A stretch of DNA of 20,928 bases from contig JALSQL010000007.1 of the NCBI GenBank assembly GCA_026985435.1, forward strand, positions 1-20,928, given 5' to 3'. The DNA comes from Acidilobaceae archaeon (GTDB taxonomy: Archaea > Thermoproteota > Thermoprotei_A > Sulfolobales > Acidilobaceae). Within the stretch, counting starts at the first letter, position 1; each line of letters begins with the position of its first letter. The position numbers and the translations under genes were made by a program. The notes below the pieces were generated by a model. The model was not told where the DNA came from. It searched no databases and was given only the letters and a program-made list of their open reading frames with translations. Positions 1 through 6,536 of this stretch are shown piece by piece.

Positions 1-353
1 CCCTTCCTTGCCTCCTCTATGAGGGTAGTCAGCATGGTCCTAGCGTCGTCAAACGTTACAACCTTGACAGTAACATTGTGGAGGCGGCCGAACTCGTAGA
101 AAACCTTGTCCCACGTCGCGTTCGGGTTCTCGCCCCAAGCCATGAAGTCCGAGTAGGTGTAGACTACGAGCTCGCGCTCGCCGCCCTGCGCCTGGGAGGC
201 CTGCGGCGACGTGGGAGACGTGCTGGTCTCCTGGGGACCGCCCGTAGCTGTGGGCCTCCTAGATACCACCCACCAGGAGCCCGCGGCTATGATCGCTAAT
301 ATCACAATGACTACGGCGATTGTAAGGGCGAACTGCCGCTCTCCCGAGGCCAT
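1..353 (-). CDS. ABC transporter substrate-binding protein, thiamine/iron type (5' part only)
   Basis: Partial gene: the ATG is at 353 and the frame stays open to the left edge (about 117 codons). Residues about 7-27 form a hydrophobic segment (FALTIAVVIVILAIIAAG) that would be a signal anchor. No lipobox cysteine is visible. Next comes a Pro/Thr/Ser/Gln-rich linker (about residues 30-55), typical of archaeal surface binding proteins tethered to the membrane. The mature domain then begins with ELVVYTYSDF, the first beta strand expected of periplasmic-binding-protein type II receptors of the TbpA/ThiB and iron families. It should capture a solute outside the cell for an ABC permease whose genes would lie left of the window. 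A TATA-like site near 388 and a GGGGTG ribosome-binding sequence just before the ATG support this start. Substrate is inferred only; the binding-site residues are mostly outside the window. Confidence 0.72.
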   Translation of the reverse strand, partial: MASGERQFALTIAVVIVILAIIAAGSWWVVSRRPTATGGPQETSTSPTSPQASQAQGGERELVVYTYSDFMAWGENPNATWDKVFYEFGRLHNVTVKVVTFDDARTMLTTLIEEARK

Positions 354-386
354 GAAACACCCCTAGAGGCCTGGGGGGAGACGGGG

Positions 387-396
387 GGTTAAACGG
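387..396 (-). promoter_or_regulatory. TATA-like promoter element of the substrate-binding protein gene
   Basis: Minus-strand CCGTTTAACC lies 34-43 nt upstream of the ATG at 353 in an otherwise GC-rich gap. That spacing matches several other genes in this window and would put transcription start about 10-15 nt before the ATG. A second minus-strand TATA-like sequence, CCCTATAAC at 420-428, is part of the dyad listed separately. Confidence 0.45.
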
Positions 397-409
397 ATTG
401 TAGGTACCA

Positions 410-426
410 CTATAACCGTGTTATAG
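410..426. repeat. perfect 7-3-7 dyad CTATAAC-CGT-GTTATAG
   Basis: Two 7-bp arms (410-416 and 420-426) are perfect inverted repeats around a 3-bp spacer. The dyad lies between the cdvA stop and the start of the substrate-binding protein gene. Either arm can be read as a TATA box, one facing each way, so it may be an operator, a bidirectional promoter, or a hairpin at the cdvA mRNA end. The sequence does not decide between these. Confidence 0.5.
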
Positions 427-442
427 GGATATAGGCCGGGGG

Positions 443-1165
443 CTAGCCCTCCTCCACGTGGACGACCAGTGCGCCTCCAGTCTTCCCCGGCACGCTAGGC
501 GTCTGAGCCGCCGGCACCACGGGTCTCGAGACAGCCGCGGGCTTACCGGCCTGCACATCGCTGGTGGCCGCCTGGAGAGTCTTCTCCAGCTTCTCCATTA
601 CCTTCTTGGCGTCCTCCCTCTCCTTGGCGAGGGACTCGCGCAGCCTCCGGAGCTGGTTGACGCTCTGAGTATAGTTAGACTCCGGCACCTCGCCGCTGAA
701 GTAGAGCATCTTCAGGCTAGTGAGCGCCCTCGCCAGGTGCAGGGACTCGTCCTCTATGGAGTGGAGCCTGCTCTTTATAGCGGACTTCGCCTCCTCCGCC
801 TCCTTCTTGAGCTTCTTGATCTCGTCAGCCAGCTTTATCTTAAAGGATGATATCACATCGCTGGGTATGTCCTCGCCCTCGAGCGTCTCTATAGCCTTCC
901 TCCTCCTGTAGGCCCTGTCGAGGGCCTCTATCACCCTGACGGCCCTGTGCTTCCACGCCGGGGTCACAACTAGCTTGCCGTCGGAGACCCTGACGCGCGC
1001 GGCCTCGATCTTCTCCACACCCCTATCCGCTATCTTAACCTCGATAGCCTCCACAGTGCCGTCGACGCTGCTGTAGAAGCTCACTAGCACTCCTACGCTC
1101 CTGCCGTACTCGTCTTGAACCTCCCTCCCCACGAAGCCGGAAATCATCTCGGCCGTTACGGGCAT
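443..1165 (-). CDS. cdvA: CdvA, PRC-barrel and coiled-coil cell-division protein
   Basis: CdvA is the crenarchaeal division protein that binds DNA and membrane, marks mid-cell and recruits ESCRT-III (CdvB). The 240 residues show the family layout. Residues about 1-75 are a PRC-barrel-like beta domain (ISGFVGREVQDEYGRSVGVL). Residues about 80-205 are a charged, heptad-rich coiled coil (KLADEIKKLKKEAEEAKSAI). A Pro/Ala-rich linker follows, and the protein ends with the short tail GGALVVHVEEG. In Sulfolobus such a C-terminal tail is the ESCRT-III-binding (E3B) element that docks onto the winged helix of CdvB. The start is ATG with GAGGTG upstream and a TATA box at 1202-1211. Unlike the Sulfolobales cdvABC operon, cdvA here is alone on its strand, divergent from an ESCRT-III gene, and no cdvC ATPase is in the window. 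Family assignment is confident; localisation and partners are from family knowledge. Confidence 0.9.
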   Translation of the reverse strand: MPVTAEMISGFVGREVQDEYGRSVGVLVSFYSSVDGTVEAIEVKIADRGVEKIEAARVRVSDGKLVVTPAWKHRAVRVIEALDRAYRRRKAIETLEGEDIPSDVISSFKIKLADEIKKLKKEAEEAKSAIKSRLHSIEDESLHLARALTSLKMLYFSGEVPESNYTQSVNQLRRLRESLAKEREDAKKVMEKLEKTLQAATSDVQAGKPAAVSRPVVPAAQTPSVPGKTGGALVVHVEEG

Positions 1166-1201
1166 ACCGCTGGCACCTCGCAGTACTACTCACGCAACAC
1201 C

Positions 1202-1211
1202 AGTTATAGGG
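1202..1211 (-). promoter_or_regulatory. TATA box of cdvA
   Basis: Minus-strand CCCTATAACT lies 37-46 nt before the cdvA ATG, leaving a short leader that contains GAGGTG. It overlaps the left arm of an 8-bp inverted repeat, TAGGGGGG at 1207-1214 and CCCCCCTA at 1229-1236. That placement would suit a repressor site, though regulation is only inferred. Confidence 0.55.
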
Positions 1212-1291
1212 GGGCCAGCCCGTGTTATCCCCCCTACCCCCCTCTAGCCACCACACCCCATACTGGCAAGCGGAGCGGACGGTGGTAGGGA

Positions 1292-1966
1292 ATGAGGCTT
1301 GCGGACTGGGCTAAGAGGTGGGACACCCCCGCACGCAGGGACACGGTGGGCGAGAAGGTTAAGTCGTTCATAAACCCGCCGCCCCCGGTGAAGGTCCAGA
1401 TACTCAACGCCATATACAAGCTGTCAGCCCAGATAAACAAGCTCGACTTCAGCCTAGCCAAGCTCAACAGCTACGATAAGACGCTATTCGAGAAGGTGGT
1501 GGACGCGCTGGTCCAGGGCGACAAGGCGAAGGCCTCCATGTACGCCAACGAGGTGGCCGAGGTTAGGAAGATGGCGAAGACCCTGCTAACCATACGCTAC
1601 GCGCTCGAGAGGGTCAAGCTACGCCTCGACACCGCCCTAGTCGTGGGGGACACCATGAAGCAGCTCGCGCCCGCAGTGGCAGCGCTGAAGCAGGTGACGG
1701 GCTACCTCAAGGGCATGATGCCCGACGTGTTCACCGAGCTGGTGGAGGTCGAGGAGAGCCTCAACATAGCCATGATGCAGATGACCGCCGTGGCGCCGGT
1801 GCAGCTGAGCAGCGACTACGTCTCCGGCGAGGCGCAGGCTATACTGCGGGAGGCCAGCCTGGTGGCCGAGCAGAAGCTGAAGCAGCAGTTCCCCGAGATA
1901 CCCAGCATACAGGAGGCCCCCGCGGCGCTCAAGGACCTCGAGGCCACCGTGGAGGAGGGCAAGTAG
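1292..1966 (+). CDS. ESCRT-III (Snf7-like) protein, CdvB1/CdvB2-type without winged helix
   Basis: ESCRT-III subunits polymerise on the membrane neck during crenarchaeal cytokinesis and are remodelled by the Vps4-like ATPase CdvC. This 224-residue protein is almost entirely helical, with a basic N-terminus (MRLADWAKRW) and long helices in the Snf7 core to about residue 190 (RKMAKTLLTIRYALERVKLRL). Full CdvB proteins carry a C-terminal winged helix that binds CdvA. This one stops shortly after the core and is the size of the CdvB1/CdvB2 paralogues. Near the end, FPEIPSI fits the hydrophobic-Pro-x-hydrophobic-Pro pattern of MIM2, which binds the MIT domain of Vps4. The ATG is preceded by GGTGG. 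It is divergent from cdvA, 126 nt apart, and tail-to-tail with the nuclease gene 16 nt away. The ESCRT-III family call is firm; assignment to a paralogue is by length and missing domain. Confidence 0.88.
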   Translation: MRLADWAKRWDTPARRDTVGEKVKSFINPPPPVKVQILNAIYKLSAQINKLDFSLAKLNSYDKTLFEKVVDALVQGDKAKASMYANEVAEVRKMAKTLLTIRYALERVKLRLDTALVVGDTMKQLAPAVAALKQVTGYLKGMMPDVFTELVEVEESLNIAMMQMTAVAPVQLSSDYVSGEAQAILREASLVAEQKLKQQFPEIPSIQEAPAALKDLEATVEEGK

Positions 1967-1982
1967 CCCCTCCTCCACCCCC

Positions 1983-3251
1983 CTACTCGAGGGGTATACT
2001 CTCGCCATTCTCTGGTATCAGGGTTTCAACCCCGAACTCCTCGTTTATCCTCTCGGCCAGCCTCACCTGACCATCGTACTCCCCGTGGACGAGTATGACC
2101 CGCTGCACGCCGCGGAGCCTCCGGAGTGCCTCGATGACCCCCCGGCCGTCCGTGTGGCTGGAGAAGTCGAACCACTCAAGCCTGGCCTGGAGGGGGGTCC
2201 CGGATTCGCCGTAGACACCCTCCTCGACTAGCTGCCGGCCCGGCGTGTTGGGGGGCTGGAACGACACGAGGAACACGGCGTTCCTAGGGTTGTCCGCTAT
2301 CCGGCGGAGGTAGTACAGGCTGGGGCCGCCCTTGAGAGTGCCAGCGCTCGATATTATTACGCCGGGCTTCCTGGGGGCCCGCCTCCGGTCGGCCCACCCC
2401 CTCACCAGGCGCTGCTCGCGGAGAGCCTTACGGAGCAGGGCCGGGTCGCGCAGATAGCCGGGGTGGGCGGCGTACAGCTCCGCCACCTGCCTAGCCATGC
2501 CGTCTACCCAGACCGGGTACTCGAAGTCCCTCTCCGCGAGGAGGGCCATTATCTCCTGGCTCCTCGACACGCTGAACGCTGGCACCAGGACGGTCCCACC
2601 GGCCTCCACGACCTCCCTCACGGCCTTGTAGAACCTCTCCTCGGTCGCGCGCCTCTCTGGGTGGGTGTAGACCGAGTAGGTGGACTCTATTATGACCACG
2701 TCGGCCCGGATGCCGTCGAAGCTGGCCGGGGACATGAGCTTAGTCTCGGCCATGTTCATGTCGCTAGTGTATAGGACGCGGGTGCCGTCGACCTCTACGA
2801 GTACAGCAGCGCTCCCGGGGATGTGGCCATTATAGACAAGCTGGAGCCTGAAGCCGCCAGCCTCGACTTCCTCGCCGTAGCTGGCCGTGTGGGCCGCCGA
2901 GAGCATCATGTCGACAACCTGCTCATCGTATGGCAGGAAGGGGCCGTTAAGCTTGATCATATCCATGAGGAGTAGCCTGCTCACGTCGAGGGTCAGGGGG
3001 GTGGCTACCAGGGGAGGCTTGACGCTTATGTAGAGCGACGGCGCGGCGCCGACGTGGTCTAGGTGGCTGTGGGTCAGCACCACGGCGTCGAGGTCCTTCG
3101 GGCGTATGTGGCCCGGGAAGAGGGGTTTGTCCTCCTCGTCGAAGTTCACACCGTAGTCGAGTAGGACCGCCCTGCCCCTCGAGTCCCAAACTGCTATAGC
3201 GGCCCTGCCAACCTCGCGGCCGCTGCCGAGCACCTCTACCCTTGCTTGCAA
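1983..3251 (-). CDS. metallo-beta-lactamase/beta-CASP ribonuclease, aCPSF2-like
   Basis: Predicted zinc-dependent RNase of the archaeal CPSF family, acting in the cytoplasm on mRNA 3' ends or decay. Visible motifs include HSHLDH at residues 61-66 (HxHxDH zinc motif), GHIPGSA with His143, and TSDMN with Asp164. IESTY with Glu189 begins the beta-CASP region, which includes ERRATEERF. FSSHTDGRG and ILVHGEYDG near the C-terminus carry the conserved beta-CASP histidines. The 422-residue length and absence of N-terminal KH domains match aCPSF2 rather than aCPSF1. An archaeal RNase J is the main alternative. The start is TTG at 3251, which follows GGTGATG closely on the minus strand and lies about 25 nt from a TATA-like GGGGTATACGC, so the message has almost no leader. 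The gene ends 16 nt from the oppositely oriented ESCRT-III gene. Confidence 0.9.
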   Translation of the reverse strand: MQARVEVLGSGREVGRAAIAVWDSRGRAVLLDYGVNFDEEDKPLFPGHIRPKDLDAVVLTHSHLDHVGAAPSLYISVKPPLVATPLTLDVSRLLLMDMIKLNGPFLPYDEQVVDMMLSAAHTASYGEEVEAGGFRLQLVYNGHIPGSAAVLVEVDGTRVLYTSDMNMAETKLMSPASFDGIRADVVIIESTYSVYTHPERRATEERFYKAVREVVEAGGTVLVPAFSVSRSQEIMALLAERDFEYPVWVDGMARQVAELYAAHPGYLRDPALLRKALREQRLVRGWADRRRAPRKPGVIISSAGTLKGGPSLYYLRRIADNPRNAVFLVSFQPPNTPGRQLVEEGVYGESGTPLQARLEWFDFSSHTDGRGVIEALRRLRGVQRVILVHGEYDGQVRLAERINEEFGVETLIPENGESIPLE

Positions 3252-3273
3252 AACCGCATCACCTTAACCTTCA

Positions 3274-3284
3274 GCGTATACCCC
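3274..3284 (-). promoter_or_regulatory. TATA-like element of the aCPSF2-like gene
   Basis: Minus-strand GGGGTATACGC is centred about 27 nt upstream of the TTG at 3251, the spacing expected for a nearly leaderless archaeal transcript. It supports the TTG as the true start. Confidence 0.45.
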
Positions 3285-3332
3285 TACGGGCGCCCGGCGC
3301 GGCGGGAGCTTAAAATCGGAGGTGAAACCACT

Positions 3333-3341
3333 AGATTAACC
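3333..3341 (+). promoter_or_regulatory. TATA-like element of the FAD oxidoreductase gene
   Basis: AGATTAACC lies 34-42 nt before the GTG at 3375. A second AT-rich candidate, GCTTAAAATC at 3308-3317, is farther upstream. The choice between them is uncertain. Confidence 0.35.
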
Positions 3342-3374
3342 CCTACTCCCCCGCGCTAGGACGGTGCCCTGGGC

Positions 3375-4655
3375 GTGTATGACTACCTGGTCCTAGGGGC
3401 GGGCATAGTGGGCCTCGCCACCGCCTACCACCTGAAGAGGCTAGACCCTGACGCCAGCATTCTAGTGGTGGACAAGGGCTCCGGGCCCGGCTCGGGCGAT
3501 ACTGGCAGGAGCGCCGCGGCGTTCAGGGCGTTCTTCACAAACAGGGCCAACATGCTCCTGGCCAGCTCCAGCATACGCTTCTACAGGGGCATCCAGGAGT
3601 CCGGGTTCGACCTGGGGATGAGGTTCATAGGGTACCTCTGGCTCCTCGACGAGCGCTCGAGGAGGAGGGTCGAGGCGGGGCTCCGGGAGGCCGACAGGCT
3701 GGGCCTCCCCTACGAGCATGTGGACCCGGATCTGGTTGCCGAGAGGCTGGGCGTCAGGGTCGACGTTGAGGGAAGCGAGGAGGCGGAGCTAGCTGGGCTG
3801 GGAAGCATAGTTGACGCTGTCCTAGTCAAGGAGGCTGGCATACTAGACCCCGACAGGCTAGTTGAGTACTACTACGAGAAGCTGGTCTCGGCCGGGGTCC
3901 ACTTCGCCTTCAACACGGAGGTCGAAACGCTCATAGTCGAGCCCAGGAGACCCCTGGGGATAGAGGGCGAGCCCTTCCCCTGGCAGGACGCGCGGGTAGC
4001 CGGCGTGAAGACCAGCCAGGGCGAAATTAGGGCTGCCAAGAAGGTTGTAGCCGCCCTGGGGGCCTGGTGCGAGTCGATGCTGAGAACCATAGGGGTAGAC
4101 GCGGTCAGCAAGCCCAAGAAGAGGCAGGTGTTCACGCTACGCGCAGCCTCGGAGAAGCTGGAGGCCATGCTGAACGCCAGGGGCTTCAACGAGTACGGCA
4201 TAATGCCCTTCACGCTCCTGCCACGAGGCGTATACATCAGGCCCGAGCCCCGCGAGAGGGCCTTCTGGGTGGGCGTGAGCGACGACCTCGGCAGGCCGTT
4301 CGAGCTCGAGGAGCCGCCCGCCCTCGAGGAGAACTTCTACACCCTCGGGATACTACCCGTGCTCTCAACATACGTGCCGGAGCTAGCTGGGGCCTACCCC
4401 TCCGGCGGCTGGGCTGGCCACTACGACATAACCCCCGACGGGCTGCCGGTCGTCTACGAGCCCTACGAGTCCGACCTCATAGTGGCCTGCGGCACCAGCG
4501 GCAGCGGCATAATGAAGGGCGACGCCGTGGGGAGAGTAGCCGCCAGCCTGGCCCTGGGCATGGACGAGGCTGAGCTAGCCAGCGGCCTGAGCATGCCGGT
4601 CAGGTGGCTGGGGGTGCAGGGCAGGATGGCCGAGAGGGAGCTGCTGATAATTTAG
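3375..4655 (+). CDS. FAD-dependent oxidoreductase of the DAO (D-amino-acid/glycine oxidase) family
   Basis: Flavoprotein expected to oxidise an amine or amino-acid carbon-nitrogen bond. The N-terminus has the Rossmann dinucleotide motif GAGIVGLATAYHL (glycines at residues 8, 10 and 13). Asp33 in LVVDKG ends the second beta strand and would bind the FAD ribose. The C-terminal part contains HYDITPDGLPVV and CGTSGSGIMKGDAVGRVAA, the DAO-fold region that closes over the flavin. The 426-residue length fits sarcosine-oxidase, dimethylglycine-dehydrogenase and L-proline-dehydrogenase relatives; the substrate cannot be told from sequence. Translation starts at GTG, giving MYDYLVLGAG, with no room for a longer N-terminus before the Rossmann fold. 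It has no obvious operon partner: the next gene faces it tail-to-tail 39 nt away. Confidence 0.85.
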   Translation: MYDYLVLGAGIVGLATAYHLKRLDPDASILVVDKGSGPGSGDTGRSAAAFRAFFTNRANMLLASSSIRFYRGIQESGFDLGMRFIGYLWLLDERSRRRVEAGLREADRLGLPYEHVDPDLVAERLGVRVDVEGSEEAELAGLGSIVDAVLVKEAGILDPDRLVEYYYEKLVSAGVHFAFNTEVETLIVEPRRPLGIEGEPFPWQDARVAGVKTSQGEIRAAKKVVAALGAWCESMLRTIGVDAVSKPKKRQVFTLRAASEKLEAMLNARGFNEYGIMPFTLLPRGVYIRPEPRERAFWVGVSDDLGRPFELEEPPALEENFYTLGILPVLSTYVPELAGAYPSGGWAGHYDITPDGLPVVYEPYESDLIVACGTSGSGIMKGDAVGRVAASLALGMDEAELASGLSMPVRWLGVQGRMAERELLII

Positions 4656-4663
4656 GCGCCAAC

Positions 4664-4674
4664 ATTAAAAAGAG
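4664..4674 (-). terminator. T-rich transcription terminator of the SDH-type protease gene
   Basis: On the minus strand a run of five T in CTTTTTAATG begins about 23 nt after the protease stop codon. Short T-runs without a stem are the usual archaeal terminators. It lies in the 39-nt gap between two convergent genes. Few other such runs occur in this GC-rich window. Confidence 0.5.
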
Positions 4675-4694
4675 GTCGAGTGCAGCACCGCAGG

Positions 4695-5603
4695 CTAGCC
4701 CTGGCCCTGGCCGTGGGTGGAGGCGTGCCGCCTCTCCAGCGGCGCGCCGGGGACATACTCTACGCTGGGGCGTAGCATGTGCTCCTGCGGGTAGAGCTCC
4801 ATGAGCAGGTACACCTCCTCGGGCAGGTCGGTCTTAATGTTCGTGAAGCCCATCGAGCGGAGCTCCTCCACGGTTATCGGGTAGTCGTGGGTGTAGTAGC
4901 CGCTGACCAGCCTGTCGACAACCTCCTCCAGCCTGTCGGGTGGCACCTTGTCGCTGATCAGCTCGCGCACCAGCCTCTTCATCTGCTCCACGGCCTTCCT
5001 GGAGATGTCGGCTAGTATGAGGGTCTCGTCGCTGGCGTTGGCACCCTTCATCTCAGCCACCCGTATGATGGATGGCGCCGGGTACACCTTGCCGCCCGCG
5101 GAGATCTGGGGGTCGACCGGCCCCAGGACGGCGTTGGGGTCCATCCAGATCTCGTCCGCCGCCAGCGCGATCAGCGTGCCACCGCTCATAGCGTAGTGTG
5201 GGACGATGACGATCTTCCTAGCCGGGTGCCTGCGGAGCGCCCTTGCGATCTGGCTAGCCGCTAGCACGAGGCCGCCGGGGGTGTGTATTATGAGCGCTAT
5301 CGGGGTGTCGGGGGGAGTCTGCTTGATGGCCCTCAGTATAGCCTCGCTATCCTCTATGGTTATGTACCTGTAGATAGGTATGCCTAGGAGGGACACCTTC
5401 TCCTGGCGGTGTATCATTGTTATCACTTTAGAGCGCAGCTTCGCCTCTAGCCTCCTGATCAGGGCTAGGCGGGCGGCGTGGAGCTGCCGCATCCGGATAT
5501 ACGGCATCATAGCGGCCAGTATGAACCAGAGGAGGAACAGCGTCCAGAGTATGTCGGAGTACCCGGGGTAGTATGCTGCCGTGCCGTCGGACACGAGGGA
5601 CAC
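4695..5603 (-). CDS. membrane-anchored ClpP-fold serine protease, SDH/SppA type
   Basis: Predicted membrane-bound serine peptidase of the serine-dehydrogenase-proteinase (SDH, DUF114) group within the ClpP/crotonase fold. Residues about 17-35 form one transmembrane helix (ILWTLFLLWFILAAMM), followed by a basic stretch and a ClpP-like core. Motifs are HTPGG at 107-111 (oxyanion-hole turn) and HYAMSGGTLIALAADEI, in which Ser140 is the likely nucleophile. WMDPNAVLGPVDPQ follows, supplying the conserved acidic segment. The 302-residue length is normal for the family. The start is GTG at 5603; an AT-rich promoter (ATATAAAA) lies about 50 nt upstream and a T-rich terminator follows the gene. It lies downstream of the crotonase gene on the same strand, 69 nt away, but appears to have its own promoter. 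No stomatin or NfeD partner is adjacent. Its role in membrane-protein quality control is inferred. Confidence 0.87.
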   Translation of the reverse strand: MSLVSDGTAAYYPGYSDILWTLFLLWFILAAMMPYIRMRQLHAARLALIRRLEAKLRSKVITMIHRQEKVSLLGIPIYRYITIEDSEAILRAIKQTPPDTPIALIIHTPGGLVLAASQIARALRRHPARKIVIVPHYAMSGGTLIALAADEIWMDPNAVLGPVDPQISAGGKVYPAPSIIRVAEMKGANASDETLILADISRKAVEQMKRLVRELISDKVPPDRLEEVVDRLVSGYYTHDYPITVEELRSMGFTNIKTDLPEEVYLLMELYPQEHMLRPSVEYVPGAPLERRHASTHGQGQG

Positions 5604-5646
5604 CCGCCCACAGCTCGGGGTCCCCGGGTGGTTATTAGTTTATGGA

Positions 5647-5658
5647 GTTTTATATTCC
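5647..5658 (-). promoter_or_regulatory. TATA box in an AT-rich island before the SDH-type protease gene
   Basis: Minus-strand GGAATATAAAAC sits 44-55 nt upstream of the GTG at 5603. The surrounding stretch, about 5630-5685, is the most AT-rich patch in the window and also holds the end of the crotonase gene. This suggests that the protease gene is transcribed independently. Confidence 0.55.
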
Positions 5659-5672
5659 AATAATATATGTAG

Positions 5673-6437
5673 CTATTTATTATCGCCCAGCCCCGGCTTA
5701 GAGACCCACCTGAACCCCTCGAGGAAAGCCCTCATGCGACTCTTAGCCTCGGCGCCCAGCACGAGCGACGAGAGATCGTCGACGGCGGCCTCCAGCGCGT
5801 TCAGGGCGAGCCTCAAGGAGGCCCTCCTCACCGCCGCAGCCACCCCGTAGGGGAGGCTGGCTAGGCGCTCGGCCACAGCCGCCGCCCTCGCCCACTCCTC
5901 GCCAGGCTCGACGACCTCGTCTACTATGCCAAGCCTGGCCGCCTCCTCCGCCGTCAGGGTGGCCCCCGTCGCGGCGAGCCTCCATGCCCGCCTCCCGAGG
6001 AGTAGGAAGCCTAGGGTCGAGAGGATCGGGGGTATCAGGGCGAGGTGGGCCTCCGGGTAGGAGAGCCATGCCCGCCTGGAGGCTATAGAGTAGTCGACGG
6101 CCAGCACTATCTCGGCGCCGCCACCCACAGCGGGGCCCTCCAGGACGGCCATCGTCGGCTTGCCGCAGGTGAGAAGGGACCAGACAGCCCCAGCCAGCGC
6201 CTCGAAGAAGCCGCGGGCCTCCCCCGGCGTCTCGAGGGATAGCATGGCTCGGATGTCGTCGCCAGCGCTGAAGAAGCCCCCGGAGCCCGCTAGCGCCACA
6301 ACCCTCCCGGGCCCCCTCCTGCCGCAAGCCCTGGCCAGGTGGGCTCCCATGAGCCTCCACGCCTCGAGGTCCAGGGCGTTCCTCTTCTCGGGCCTTGCGA
6401 GCCTAACAACAGCTATGGGTCCCCTCTCCTCGAGCAC
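5673..6437 (-). CDS. enoyl-CoA hydratase/isomerase family protein (crotonase)
   Basis: Crotonase-fold acyl-CoA enzyme, 254 residues, probably a hydratase or isomerase in fatty-acid or hydroxyacid metabolism. The family signature RPEKRNAL is at residues 15-22. The two oxyanion-hole segments are FSAGDDI (56-62) and GPAVGGGAEI (101-110). Both glutamates used by true hydratases seem present, Glu109 in GGGAE and Glu129 in YPEAHLAL, so water addition is possible. The usual PGAGGTQRL stretch is replaced by PPILSTLGF, so the exact reaction is open. The start is GTG at 6437, directly before LEERGPIAVVRLARPEKRNAL, where homologues begin. A longer open frame upstream has no start codon near. The gene is divergent from the racemase homologue across a 99-nt gap. 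No acyl-CoA dehydrogenase or thiolase lies nearby to define a pathway. Confidence 0.88.
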   Translation of the reverse strand: MLEERGPIAVVRLARPEKRNALDLEAWRLMGAHLARACGRRGPGRVVALAGSGGFFSAGDDIRAMLSLETPGEARGFFEALAGAVWSLLTCGKPTMAVLEGPAVGGGAEIVLAVDYSIASRRAWLSYPEAHLALIPPILSTLGFLLLGRRAWRLAATGATLTAEEAARLGIVDEVVEPGEEWARAAAVAERLASLPYGVAAAVRRASLRLALNALEAAVDDLSSLVLGAEAKSRMRAFLEGFRWVSKPGLGDNK

Positions 6438-6494
6438 AACGGGAGCCTGGGCTATACCCGGCCACCCCCCTCCCCCGGGGCGGCTGGCGGTGTT

Positions 6495-6504
6495 GTACTA
6501 TAAG
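6495..6504 (+). promoter_or_regulatory. TATA box of the Asp/Glu racemase homologue
   Basis: GTACTATAAG lies 33-42 nt upstream of the GTG at 6537. The predicted transcript would begin only about 10 nt before the start codon. The G/C dyad CCCCCGCCGGGGG follows directly, inside the transcription-start region. Confidence 0.5.
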
Positions 6505-6507
6505 CTT

Positions 6508-6524
6508 CCCCCCGCCGGGGGAGG
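6508..6524 (+). repeat. copy 1 of a 17-nt G/C-block element (CCCCCCGCCGGGGGAGG)
   Basis: This 17-mer contains an imperfect palindrome of five C and five G around GCC. It lies between the TATA box and the start codon of the racemase homologue. The identical 17-mer recurs inverted at about 11850-11866, again between TATA box and start codon, before the SDR gene. Confidence 0.4.
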
Positions 6525-6536
6525 CGGGGGCGCGGC

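Noticed and set aside
4067..4573. 168-codon plus-strand frame inside the FAD oxidoreductase gene
   Set aside because: It is a different frame of a clear DAO-family gene; the product is Arg/Gly/Ala-rich low-complexity sequence.
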